From Micromonospora rosaria (GTDB lineage: Bacteria; Actinomycetota; Actinomycetes; Mycobacteriales; Micromonosporaceae), in assembly GCF_001567585.1 (NCBI RefSeq), contig NZ_LRQV01000037.1, positions 1-52,705 on the forward strand: a stretch of DNA of 52,705 nucleotides. The letters run 5' to 3'. The notes beneath the pieces are model-generated. The model had not been told where the DNA came from. It saw nothing but the letters and a program-made list of their open reading frames with translations, and made no database searches. Each line of letters starts with the position of its first letter. The stretch's first letter is position 1. Shown in pieces: positions 17,156 to 25,917 of the stretch. The translations under genes and the position numbers were made by a program.

Positions 17156-17385
17156 GGTGACGTACGTTACTCCGTTTTGAGCCGGAGCGTTATCCCACGG
17201 GCCCGCCTTTTTTCATCCGGATCCATGGGATGTCCTCGCGTTTCACCGCCGAACACCGGACGGTGTGGGTGTGGTGGGCCGGCCGTGCCGCTGCGTTGGC
17301 CGGACGACCGGCCCACCACGGCCTGATCGTGGGAATCAGGCCCGCTGCCGACCGGGAGTCGTCCATCCCCGGATCCGGTCGGCAC
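17156..17385. other. Spacer between tandem terminators and the GH48 terminator
   Basis: About 230 bases with no supported gene. It includes a T6 tract at about 17210-17216 that is not attached to a clear hairpin. Confidence 0.5.
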
Positions 17386-17419
17386 CTCCGGGTGGACGGA
17401 CGCCGCCGTCCACCCGGAG
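17386..17419 (-). terminator. Terminator of the GH48 gene
   Basis: CTCCGGGTGGACGG (17386-17399) and CCGTCCACCCGGAG (17406-17419) form a perfect 14-bp stem with a 6-base loop, starting nine bases beyond the GH48 stop codon. It lacks a T-run. Confidence 0.8.
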
Positions 17420-17427
17420 AAACTGCA

Positions 17428-20328
17428 TCACCCGTTCGGGAACGCCTTGCCGTAGTCGGCGTAGGCCATCGCCACGTCCGCCTGCGCCCAGAACCGGTGG
17501 TAGGTGAAGACCGGCTCCGGCCCACCGTCGAGGTACGCCTGCACCTTCGGCCAGGCCGGGTCGTTCTTGTAGAAGGAACGGATGTCGACGAAGCTCTTGC
17601 CCGGGGCGATCACGTCGCCGTTGGGCATCCGCCCGGTCCAGCCCTGGGGGATGTACAGACCCTGGCCGGTCGAGGCGTTGTAGGTGTCGTCGAAGCGGCG
17701 GTAGTCGCCGCGCGTCTCCGGGGTGGAGACACCCTGTGCGTCACTGGCCGCGTGCAGCGCGTCCAGCAGCCCCTTGGCGGTGTTCTTCGCCGCGGTGTTG
17801 CCCGACTTGGCCGCGTACGCGATCAGGGTCCGGGCGTAGGCGGCGGCGATGCCGACGTCCTGGCCGGTCGAGAGGACCTCGACCCGCAGGTTGGGGTTGG
17901 TGTGCGGGTAGCCGGCCCAGGTGGTGGGCTGGCCGGTCCACTTCAGGTCCGCCGGGATCGACCAGTTGGCGCCCAGGGTGGTGTTGGCGATGGCCCACGG
18001 CACCCACTTGTCCAGCAGCGCCTTGGCGCGCTCGTTGCCGGTCTGCTGGTACAGCTCGGCGATCCGGTGCATCGACCACGCCTGCATGCCGAACCACTGG
18101 TTCGACGGCGGGTCGTTGTAGACCGGGTCCACGGCGTAGTACATGCCGTGGAAGGTGGCGGTGCCGGCCGGCGGCTGGCCGTAGTGGCCGCCCCAGCTGT
18201 TGGTGGCGCCACCGGCGATGCCGCCGTCGGCGGACTGCAGCCAGGTGTACAGCTCGAGCTGGCGCTCCAGGCTCTTGGTCCAGTCCGCCGCCGCGGTCGG
18301 CGACTTCGGCGCCAGCTCCGGGGTGTTGGTCAGGGCCCAGGCCGCGAACGGGTTCTGGTAGCCGAAGTGGCTGTGGCTGGAGCCGATCCGCCACGACCAG
18401 TTCTGGTTGGCCTCGTACGCCCCGCCCCAGGAGTAGTACCAGGAGAGCAGGTAGTGCGCCGAGTCGCGGCCGGAGGCGGCCGGGCAGGTGCTGGCCCCGA
18501 CGCAGTTGCCGACCTTCTTGAAGTACTTGTCGAACAGCGCGTACCGCAGGTAGTCACCCATCTTGGCGGCCTTGGCGACCGTCGCGGCGACGTCGGCCTG
18601 CTTGTTCTGCTCCTTGGCCCAGACCAGCGCCCAGTAGGCGGCCTGCACCGCGCGGGCGTCGGCGTCCGGGGCGTTGGTGTACTTCCACTGCTTGGCCGGG
18701 GCGCTGGACTCCTTGATGAACAGGTCCAGGTAGCCGTACTGGCCGCCGTGCTTGAAGGTGTCGCAGGAGGGCTGCGGCACGGTCTCCCACACCGACTCCT
18801 GGGTGCCCCGCTGGAAGGTGTTGATGTACGCCGGGCGGGTGGTGCCGTCGCCGCAGCGGCCGTAGCCGTAGACGTTGTCCACGTCCAGCAGCCAGTGCAT
18901 GCCGTAGATGCTGCCGGTGCCGTAGGCGGCCTGCAGCTCGTTGCGCAGCGGGTCCTGGCCGACCGGCACGTTCGGCTCCAGGGCCGACGGGTACTGGCTG
19001 GGCAGGTCGTGCTCGGCGGCGTACTGCGGGGTGCCGGGCGAGCCGGCGGTGGGCTGGTCGGCGTTGGACGGGATGATGTACTTCTCCATCACCGTCCAGG
19101 CGTTGTTGAACGGCGCCCAGTTCTGGGTCACCCGGCCGTAGTTGGCCTCCAGCCAGAGCCAGAAGCTGAACGCCTCCGAGGTGGTCTGGTGGCCGTGGTC
19201 GGGCGCCTCGACGATCAGCGTCTCGATCGAGTGGTACGGCACGCCCTCGGGGCTGAAGTACCCGGAGTTCTTGATCTTGCCGTACTGCTGGAGGAACCGC
19301 TCGACGTAGACGTTGTCGCCGCCACCGGGCACGTCGTTGTCGATCTCGGTCGCGGTGATCGCCAGCGGCGCGTACCCGGTGGCCGAGGCGGTGATCGTCG
19401 CGGTGCCGCCGACGGTGTCGGCGTCCTCGGCCGCGGCGACGGTGACCGTGGCCCCGGTGCTCCAGTTGGCCGTGGTCAGGGTCAGCGACGTCGGCGAGAC
19501 GGTGATGTCCGAGTCGCCGGTGCGGGTCAGGGTGACCGGGACGGTGCCCGACGGGGCGCCGCTGAGCTTGAGGTTGAACGTCGTGCTGCCACCCTCGTTG
19601 ACGCTGACCGCCGAGGGGGTCGCCACCAGCGTCGGCCCGGTGGCCGGGCTGACGGTGAAGGTCTTCTCGGAGACCGCGCTGAGGTTGGCGTTGTCGTACG
19701 CCTTGGCCTGGACGGTGTAGTTGCCGGCCGGCAGGTCTTCGAGGGTGTACGCGTACGGGGCGGTGGTGTCGGTGTTGACCAGCAGCCCGTTGCGGTAGAA
19801 CTCGACCTTGCTGATCGTGCCGTCCTCGTCGGCCGCGGTGGCGGTCAGCGGCACGTCCGCCGGGGCCACGAACGGGCCGGCGGGCACGGAGAGGGTCACC
19901 GTCGGCGGCTTCTGCACGGTGCCACCGCAGGTGACGCCGTTGACCGAGAACGAGGTGGGCTTCGGGTTGCTGCCGGTGTAGGTGCCGTTGAACCCGATGC
20001 TGGTCGACGCGCCGGTGGCGAGGCTGGCGTTCCACGCCTCGTTGGTCGCGGTCACCTCGTTGCCGGTCTGGGTGAACCGGGCCGACCAGCCCTGGGTGAC
20101 CCGCTGGTTGCCGGGGAAGGCGAACTTCAGGGTCCAGCCGTTGATCGCGTCACCGAGGTTCTTGATGGTGACGTTGGCGGTGAAGCCGCTGCCCCAGTCG
20201 TTGGTCGCGTAGACCACGTCGCAGGCGGGGGCGGCCTGCGCGGGACCAGCGGGCAGGGTCACCCCGCCGACGGCCAGCGCGGTGGCGGCGAGCATCGCCA
20301 GCCGGCGACGTCTTGCCATGAGTTTCAT
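17428..20328 (-). CDS. Secreted GH48 cellobiohydrolase with CBM2 and Ig-like modules
   Basis: A 966-residue secreted exocellulase. A basic N-terminus, hydrophobic stretch and AQA cleavage site (about residue 32) form a signal peptide. A CBM2 cellulose-binding module with its Cys pair occupies about 36-134. A bacterial Ig-like module (about 141-226) and a Calx-beta-like module (about 232-332) act as spacers, and the GH48 catalytic module runs from about 338 to the end, close to the usual 620-640 residues. The conserved HGHQTTSEAFS segment near residue 385 contains the Glu regarded as the general acid. GH48 enzymes release cellobiose from the reducing ends of cellulose chains. ATG 20326-20328 follows GAGGAG. 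Two CebR-like operators lie upstream and a 14-bp hairpin follows the stop. Confidence 0.95.
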   Translation of the reverse strand: MKLMARRRRLAMLAATALAVGGVTLPAGPAQAAPACDVVYATNDWGSGFTANVTIKNLGDAINGWTLKFAFPGNQRVTQGWSARFTQTGNEVTATNEAWNASLATGASTSIGFNGTYTGSNPKPTSFSVNGVTCGGTVQKPPTVTLSVPAGPFVAPADVPLTATAADEDGTISKVEFYRNGLLVNTDTTAPYAYTLEDLPAGNYTVQAKAYDNANLSAVSEKTFTVSPATGPTLVATPSAVSVNEGGSTTFNLKLSGAPSGTVPVTLTRTGDSDITVSPTSLTLTTANWSTGATVTVAAAEDADTVGGTATITASATGYAPLAITATEIDNDVPGGGDNVYVERFLQQYGKIKNSGYFSPEGVPYHSIETLIVEAPDHGHQTTSEAFSFWLWLEANYGRVTQNWAPFNNAWTVMEKYIIPSNADQPTAGSPGTPQYAAEHDLPSQYPSALEPNVPVGQDPLRNELQAAYGTGSIYGMHWLLDVDNVYGYGRCGDGTTRPAYINTFQRGTQESVWETVPQPSCDTFKHGGQYGYLDLFIKESSAPAKQWKYTNAPDADARAVQAAYWALVWAKEQNKQADVAATVAKAAKMGDYLRYALFDKYFKKVGNCVGASTCPAASGRDSAHYLLSWYYSWGGAYEANQNWSWRIGSSHSHFGYQNPFAAWALTNTPELAPKSPTAAADWTKSLERQLELYTWLQSADGGIAGGATNSWGGHYGQPPAGTATFHGMYYAVDPVYNDPPSNQWFGMQAWSMHRIAELYQQTGNERAKALLDKWVPWAIANTTLGANWSIPADLKWTGQPTTWAGYPHTNPNLRVEVLSTGQDVGIAAAYARTLIAYAAKSGNTAAKNTAKGLLDALHAASDAQGVSTPETRGDYRRFDDTYNASTGQGLYIPQGWTGRMPNGDVIAPGKSFVDIRSFYKNDPAWPKVQAYLDGGPEPVFTYHRFWAQADVAMAYADYGKAFPNG

Positions 20329-20575
20329 GTGCGCGGTGTCTCCTCGGGCCAGGCCGGGCGCGAGTCCCGGCAGAGCGCCTCCACGTGTGCGTGGCACACG
20401 TAGGGGACGGAGGCGCCCGGAATGGGGTGGTAACCCGGCGGTGTCGGCCGGGCTCGGCGGACCCTGGGGGGACCCACCGTCGTCGGGTGCCGTACCCGGT
20501 CAGGGACCGGATTGCCCTCGGCGACCCACACTCGCGCGCACTGGCTCCGCGTCGCAGTAGTTCGACAGTCTCGCA

Positions 20576-20589
20576 TGGAAGCGCTCCCA
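20576..20589. promoter_or_regulatory. CebR-like operator 1
   Basis: TGGAAGCGCTCCCA differs at one position from the CebR consensus palindrome TGGGAGCGCTCCCA. It lies about 250 bases upstream of the GH48 start. CebR is a LacI-family repressor released by cellobiose or related cello-oligosaccharides in streptomycetes and relatives. Confidence 0.85.
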
Positions 20590-20676
20590 CAACAAGGCCG
20601 GATCCACCGGATGTTTCAATCTCGTTTAGGGGCTTTCACAAAGCGGTGACGGGCGTTACAGTCGCTGCATCGCCGA

Positions 20677-20690
20677 TGGGAGCGCTTCCA
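20677..20690. promoter_or_regulatory. CebR-like operator 2
   Basis: TGGGAGCGCTTCCA, also one mismatch from the consensus, centred 101 bases from operator 1. Both could bind repressor for GH48. The spacing would permit a loop, but that is speculation. Confidence 0.85.
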
Positions 20691-21191
20691 TCGACGGAGA
20701 TGTAGGTTACGTTCTGCCCGGGCCGTCCTCGGACGACCCCGGACCAGCCCCAATGGCTGACGGCGGGCCAAGCCCGGACGCCGCCGCCAGCCGATGACCC
20801 ACCGACATGGAGGGAGGTGGAACCAGAGCCACTCGCGTGGCCCGGCTCCCGCGCACCACGCACGCGGATCCCACAATCACAGTGCGTGTGCTGTACCAAT
20901 GCTGGGGACGGGGGTTGCCCTCCCCCGTCCCCACACTAACCCCTCCGTCTCCGACGGGAAAAGAGGCCGACGGGACAGGCGTATGCCACCCGGCCGGCCT
21001 CGCTCGCTGTACCGGCGCACCCCGCCGACCTCGTTCGCCTCCGGCAGCACCCCCGCCGGGCGCGTCGACCTCGGCAGACGCCGTCGACCGCCCCACCTTT
21101 CCCCGCCCGGCCGCCGACTGCCGGTGATCATGCCGCCACGAATGCGGCTCACCGCACGCAGTGCCGCGGACCGGCCGCGCCTACCCTAGTA

Positions 21192-21205
21192 TGGGAGCGC
21201 TCCCG
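21192..21205. promoter_or_regulatory. CebR-like operator 3
   Basis: TGGGAGCGCTCCCG, one mismatch from the consensus, 40 bases upstream of the GH1 start codon. It is well placed to block the beta-glucosidase promoter. Confidence 0.87.
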
Positions 21206-21244
21206 GTCGTCGGTGGCAGGCAAAAGCTGTGAGGAGAACACCCG

Positions 21245-22735
21245 ATGTCAATACTCACCCGGCGGCGCCTGCTCCACCGCGCCGCGCCCTTCCCCGCGCC
21301 CACCGGTGCCACCGGCACCCCCCTGGGTGCCGCCGCCGCCCTCGCGGCCGGCGCCACCGGGCCCGGCGCGGTCACCGCCTCCGGCGACGAGCACGACCCG
21401 GCCCCCGCGCCGCGCGACGTGCTCCGCTTCCCGGAGAACTTCGGCTGGGGCGCGGCCACCTCCGCGTACCAGATCGAGGGGGCGGCGAAGGAGGACGGCC
21501 GGGGCGAGTCGGTCTGGGACACCTTCAGCCGGACCCCCGGGCGCACCCTCAACGGCGACACCGGCGACGTGGCCGCCGACCACTACCACCGGTGGCCCGA
21601 GGACCTGGACCTGATGCGCGACCTCGGGCTGCACAGCTACCGGTTCTCCATCTCCTGGCCCCGCGTCCAGGCCGACGGCACCGGCAAGCCCAACCAGCGC
21701 GGCCTCGACTTCTACCGGCGCATGGTGGACGGCCTCAACGAACGCGGCATCGCCCCGATGGCCACCCTGTTCCACTGGGACCTGCCCCAGGCCCTGCAGG
21801 ACGCCGGCGGCTGGGAGAACCGGGACACCGCCCTCCGCTTCGCCGACTACGCCGACACCGTCTTCCGCGCCCTCGGCGACCGGATCCCGGTCTGGCTCAC
21901 CGTCAACGAACCCAAGACCGTGGTGCAGAACGGCTACCTCACCGGCCACCACGCCCCCGGCAAGCAGGACCCGGACGCCGCCTACCTGGTCGCCCACCAC
22001 CTCCAGCTCGCCCACGGGCTGGCCGTGCAGGCCTTCCGCGCCACCGGCGAGCCGGGACGCATCGGCCCCGCCATCAACCTGCACCCCTGCTACCCCGCCG
22101 ACGACTCACCGGCCGCTGCCGCCGCCACCCGCCTCTACGACGGGTACGAGAACCGCCTCTACCTCGACCCGATCCTGCGCGGCAGCTACCCCAGCGACGT
22201 CCTGGCCGACCTCGGGCCGGACAGCCGGCTCGTCCGGGGGATCGCCGACGGCGATCTGGCCGTCATCTCCGCCCCCGTCGACCTGCTCGCGGTGCAGTAC
22301 TACACCCCGATCTACGTCACCGCCGACGGCGGCACCGAGCGCCGCTGGCCCACCTCGGTCGCGGCCTGGCAGCAGATCTACCCGGACGGCTTCTACGACA
22401 TCCTCACCCGGGTCACCCGCGACTACGGGCCGATCCCGCTCACCGTCACCGAGAACGGGCTGCCCACCATCGACGTCCTCGCCGCCGACGGCACCGTCGA
22501 CGACGCCGCCCGGGTCGACTTCCTGCGCGACCACCTCAGCGCCGCGCACCGGGCCATCACCGCCGGCGTGCCGCTGGAGAGCTACCACGTCTGGTCGCTG
22601 CTGGACAACTTCGAGTGGGAAGCCGGCTACGATCAGCGCTTCGGCATCGTCTACGTCGACTACCCCACCCAGCGCCGCATCCTCAAGCGCAGCGCCCACT
22701 GGTACCGACAGGTGATCCGCGACAACGGCGTCTGA
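21245..22735 (+). CDS. GH1 beta-glucosidase
   Basis: A 496-residue family 1 glycoside hydrolase. FGWGAATSAYQIEG opens the barrel, LTVNEP carries the acid/base Glu (about 222), VTENG carries the nucleophile Glu (about 403), and SLLDNFEWEAGY is the aglycone-side motif. It would cleave cellobiose and cello-oligosaccharides released by the GH48 enzyme. The first 55 residues are additional to the catalytic domain and begin with TRRRLL, which resembles a twin-arginine motif, followed by an Ala/Gly-rich stretch of only moderate hydrophobicity. Export is therefore possible but unproven. A GAGGAG site lies eight bases before the ATG, and a CebR-like operator lies just upstream. Confidence 0.93.
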   Translation: MSILTRRRLLHRAAPFPAPTGATGTPLGAAAALAAGATGPGAVTASGDEHDPAPAPRDVLRFPENFGWGAATSAYQIEGAAKEDGRGESVWDTFSRTPGRTLNGDTGDVAADHYHRWPEDLDLMRDLGLHSYRFSISWPRVQADGTGKPNQRGLDFYRRMVDGLNERGIAPMATLFHWDLPQALQDAGGWENRDTALRFADYADTVFRALGDRIPVWLTVNEPKTVVQNGYLTGHHAPGKQDPDAAYLVAHHLQLAHGLAVQAFRATGEPGRIGPAINLHPCYPADDSPAAAAATRLYDGYENRLYLDPILRGSYPSDVLADLGPDSRLVRGIADGDLAVISAPVDLLAVQYYTPIYVTADGGTERRWPTSVAAWQQIYPDGFYDILTRVTRDYGPIPLTVTENGLPTIDVLAADGTVDDAARVDFLRDHLSAAHRAITAGVPLESYHVWSLLDNFEWEAGYDQRFGIVYVDYPTQRRILKRSAHWYRQVIRDNGV

Positions 22736-22748
22736 CCGCCACGCGACA

Positions 22749-22786
22749 CGGGGGCGGCCCCGACCCTCGGGTCGGGACCGCCCCCG
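22749..22786. terminator. Bidirectional hairpin terminator
   Basis: A 9-bp outer stem (22749-22757 with 22778-22786) continues after one C-A mismatch into a 7-bp inner stem (22759-22765 with 22770-22776) with a CTCG loop. It lies between the convergent GH1 and roadblock genes. Confidence 0.8.
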
Positions 22787-22796
22787 CACCGGTGGC

Positions 22797-23222
22797 TCAG
22801 CGCGGCAGCGCCTGCTGCAGCTCGGCGCGCAACGCCGGGGTGAGGATCTCCCCCGCCTGCTTCACCAGCCGGGCCATCTCGTACCCGACCACGCCGATGT
22901 CGGCGTCCCCGGCGGCCAGCGTGGCCAGGATCGACCCGTCCCGGATCTGCATGACCAGGAAGTAGCCCCGCCCCATCTCCACCACCGTCTGCTTGACGAT
23001 GTCACCGTCGAACATCTGCGCCGCCCCGGCGGTGATGCTCATCAACCCGGAGGTCACCGCCGCCAGCTTGTCGGCGTGGTCACGGGGCAGGTTGTCGGAG
23101 ATCGCCACGAGCAACCCGTCGGAGGAGACCACGATCGCGTGCGCCACACCCGGCACCCGCTCGGCGAACGCGCTGACCAGCCAGCTCAGGTCGCGCGCCT
23201 CCTGGCTCAGTGTCGTCGTCAC
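22797..23222 (-). CDS. cvnB: Roadblock/LC7-domain protein (CvnB-like)
   Basis: A 141-residue roadblock/LC7 protein like the second gene of actinomycete conservons. [27 protein letters not shown] is the diagnostic opening, and [17 protein letters not shown] ends the core sheet. Such proteins scaffold small Ras-like GTPases next to a sensor kinase. It overlaps the kinase gene by four bases (ATGA). The DUF742 (cvnC) and GTPase (cvnD) genes that normally follow are absent; a terminator and the convergent GH1 gene come instead. Confidence 0.9.
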   Translation of the reverse strand: MTTTLSQEARDLSWLVSAFAERVPGVAHAIVVSSDGLLVAISDNLPRDHADKLAAVTSGLMSITAGAAQMFDGDIVKQTVVEMGRGYFLVMQIRDGSILATLAAGDADIGVVGYEMARLVKQAGEILTPALRAELQQALPR

Positions 23223-25816
23223 TGGTGTCCCCCTTCACTGCGTACGCCGGCCGGCGGCATCATCATCTCGGTGGTCTCCTCGTTCTCGGCCCGGCGCACC
23301 CCGCTGTAGAAGCGCGACAGCATCCCGCCGACGGCCTCGGGGTCGGGCTCGTACCTCGGTGCCGGCTGCTCCGGCCGCGCCGACCGGGTCACCGAGGCCA
23401 GCTGCGCCATCGGTACCCGCACCGGCAGTCCCTGCGCGTTGATGCCCCCGGTCACCGGCCGCTCCGGCGGCGCCCCCGACGGCGTCATCGACGGGGTGGG
23501 CCCCTGCGGGGACCACCACCCGCTCTTCTCCGGCCGCCCGGCGGCCGGGGCGAGCACGTCCTCGGCGCGCACCGGCACCGTGCGGGCGGGCCGGGGCACC
23601 GTCGTCGGCCGGGGCCGACGCCCCGCCACCGGCAGCTCCGCCACCTCGGGGGCGATCGCCTCGTCGATCGCGCCGACCGGCCCGGACACCGGCGACCCCA
23701 CCGGCGGACCGGCGGCCGGCACGCCCGGCGTGTTGGTGGCGACGGTCGGCGCGTCCACCAGGGAGACCGGCGGCGCACCCACCACCACCCCCGGCAGATC
23801 CAGCTCGATCGACCCGGCCGGCGCCAGCAGGCCACCCGGCAGCCGGATCCGGGCCACCAGGCCCGCCGACTCCCCCGGATGCAGCCGCACCTGCACACCG
23901 TGGCGCACCGCCAGGTGGCTGACCACGAACAGACCCATCCGCTCGGAGGCGGCCACGTCCGCGGCCGGCGGACTGGCCAGCAACGCGTTCGCCTCGGCCA
24001 GCGCGGCGGCGCTCATCCCCAGGCCCTGGTCGGTGATCTGCACGCTCACCCCGTCCTCCTCCGCCCAGGCGCTGACCACCACCGTGGTCTCCGGACGGGA
24101 GAACGAGGTGGCGTTCTCCAGCAACTCGGCCACCAGGTGCACCAGGTCACCCACCGCGTGCCCGACGAGCTGCAACTCCACCACCGAGTCGTGCCGCACC
24201 CGCTGGTACTGCTCGATCTCCGCGCTGGCGGCCAGCAGCACGTTGCCCAGCCCGACCGGCCGGTTCCACCGCCGGGTCGAATCGGTCCCGGCCAGCACCA
24301 GCAGGCTCTCGTCGTTACGGCGCATCCGCGCCGCGAGGTGGTCCAGCTTGAACAGGTTCTCCAGCTGGTCCGGGTCGCTCTCCTCCCGCTCCAGGTCGTC
24401 CAGGAGCTTCAGTTGCCGCTCGACCAGGACCTGGCTGCGGCGGGCGAGGTTGACGAACATCGCGTTGACGTTGCGCCGCATGGTCGCCTGCTCCACCGCG
24501 ACGCTGACCGCGCTGCGGTGCACCGCCACGAACGCCTCGGCCAGCTCACCGATCTCGTCGAGGGACCGGACCACCGCCGGGGCCACCTCGATCTCCGGCA
24601 CCCCACCACTGACCGTCCGCAGCCGGTCCAGCGTGTCGGGCAGCTCCACCTGCGCGATCCGCAGGGCCTGACCACGCAGCTGACGCATGGACCGGGCGAT
24701 CGAGCGACCGATCAGCACCGAGGTCAACACGGCCGCCCCCAGCACGGTCGCGATCGCCCCGGCCACCAGCAGGGTCTCCCGCAACTGGCTGCCGCTGGCG
24801 TCCTCGGCCTGGGCCACCGCGTCGTCGAGCACACCGGACAACACCTGCCCGAGCAGCGCCTGCCGCTGCTCGCTGGCCGACCACCACTCCCCGGCGGGCA
24901 GCACCGTCGGCTCGCTGCCGTCGCCGGGCAGGCTCTTCTCCTCCAACGTGGTGGCCGCGACGAAGGCCGGGTCGACCGACGCCCGGTCGTAGCGGGCGAT
25001 CTGCCCGCTGGTCGCCGCCACCCGGAAGGCCCCCAGCGCGGTGAGCTGCTGCGCCCGCAGGTCGGTCAGGGTGACCTGGTCCTCCAGGCCGTACTCGCCG
25101 GCGCGGGCGGCCTCGTGCAGCTGGGCGCTGACCCGGGAGGACAGCTCCTTGACCCGGGCCAACTGCACGTAGCGCAGCACCGCGTCGGTGAGCACCGGCT
25201 GCCCCTCACCGGGGGACGGCTCGGCGAGCAGGTCGAGCAGGCTGTTGATCGCCCGGTGGTAGTTGCTCAGGATGGTGTCGCTGCTCAGCACCGCCGCCGG
25301 CACCGCACCCCGGATGAAGACCACCTGCTCGGCGGCCTCCAGCACCTCCGCGTACGCGATCTGCCAGGAAGGGTCCGAGTCGGCCAGCGGCGCGGCGGCC
25401 CGGCGCAGGTCCGCCATCGCCCGGTCGGTCGCCTCCTGCAACGGTCGCAACGAGCTGGCCGCCGCGTCGCCGCTGAGCCGCCGGCCGGAGGCGCGCAGCT
25501 CGGCCAGCTCCCCGGCGGTGCGGTCCCGCTCCTGCTGCAACGCGTGCACCGCGGCGTTGATCTCCACACCGACGGCCACCTGCCCGGCGAAGTCGCTCAA
25601 CGTGGTCGTCCGCCCGACCAGGCTGGCGCTCTGCACGCCGGCCAGCACCAGGAACGCCAACGACGGGATGATCAACACGGCGGTGAGCTTGGTGCCCATC
25701 CGCCAGTCCCGCAGCCGGAACGCGGAGCGCCGCCGGTGGGGCACGACCCGGACGTCGAATCTGCGCCGGCGGTGGCTGGACACCCCACCGGGATTCGCGT
25801 CGGGACGTGTGCCCAC
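23219..25816 (-). CDS. cvnA: Nitrate/nitrite-sensor-type histidine kinase (CvnA-like)
   Basis: An 865-residue membrane sensor kinase, the first gene of a conservon. A basic N-terminus precedes a membrane helix (about 43-65), an extracytoplasmic NIT-type sensing domain with [13 protein letters not shown] (about 90-105), a second helix (about 345-368), a HAMP linker, and a HATPase domain with the N box [10 protein letters not shown] and the G box TDQGLGM. No canonical H-box sequence is obvious, as in this family. The C-terminal 200 residues are Pro/Ala-rich and disordered. In Streptomyces, Cvn systems signal through a GTPase and not a response regulator. It is co-translated with the downstream cvnB. 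Confidence 0.9.
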   Translation of the reverse strand: MGTRPDANPGGVSSHRRRRFDVRVVPHRRRSAFRLRDWRMGTKLTAVLIIPSLAFLVLAGVQSASLVGRTTTLSDFAGQVAVGVEINAAVHALQQERDRTAGELAELRASGRRLSGDAAASSLRPLQEATDRAMADLRRAAAPLADSDPSWQIAYAEVLEAAEQVVFIRGAVPAAVLSSDTILSNYHRAINSLLDLLAEPSPGEGQPVLTDAVLRYVQLARVKELSSRVSAQLHEAARAGEYGLEDQVTLTDLRAQQLTALGAFRVAATSGQIARYDRASVDPAFVAATTLEEKSLPGDGSEPTVLPAGEWWSASEQRQALLGQVLSGVLDDAVAQAEDASGSQLRETLLVAGAIATVLGAAVLTSVLIGRSIARSMRQLRGQALRIAQVELPDTLDRLRTVSGGVPEIEVAPAVVRSLDEIGELAEAFVAVHRSAVSVAVEQATMRRNVNAMFVNLARRSQVLVERQLKLLDDLEREESDPDQLENLFKLDHLAARMRRNDESLLVLAGTDSTRRWNRPVGLGNVLLAASAEIEQYQRVRHDSVVELQLVGHAVGDLVHLVAELLENATSFSRPETTVVVSAWAEEDGVSVQITDQGLGMSAAALAEANALLASPPAADVAASERMGLFVVSHLAVRHGVQVRLHPGESAGLVARIRLPGGLLAPAGSIELDLPGVVVGAPPVSLVDAPTVATNTPGVPAAGPPVGSPVSGPVGAIDEAIAPEVAELPVAGRRPRPTTVPRPARTVPVRAEDVLAPAAGRPEKSGWWSPQGPTPSMTPSGAPPERPVTGGINAQGLPVRVPMAQLASVTRSARPEQPAPRYEPDPEAVGGMLSRFYSGVRRAENEETTEMMMPPAGVRSEGGHQ

Positions 25817-25917
25817 CGTGCCTCCTTGCCTCGCCGCCGCTCAAACCGCGAGCCGGCGAGCGGGCTTTATCCAACCAGGCCTGTGAGCTGTGTCAACGCC
25901 TTGGGGGGAGATGCGGC

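Larger units (their letters stand above)
20329..21244. promoter_or_regulatory. 916-base divergent regulatory region of the cellulase genes
   Basis: No supported gene lies here. It separates the divergent GH48 and GH1 genes and contains three 14-base CebR-like palindromes, annotated individually. The segment around 20600-20660 is relatively AT-rich and may carry the GH48 promoter. Confidence 0.75.

Noticed and set aside
20329..21244. Small open frames in the cellulase regulatory region
   Set aside because: All are short, overlapping, Arg/Pro-rich frames without ribosome sites, and they cover the CebR-like operators.
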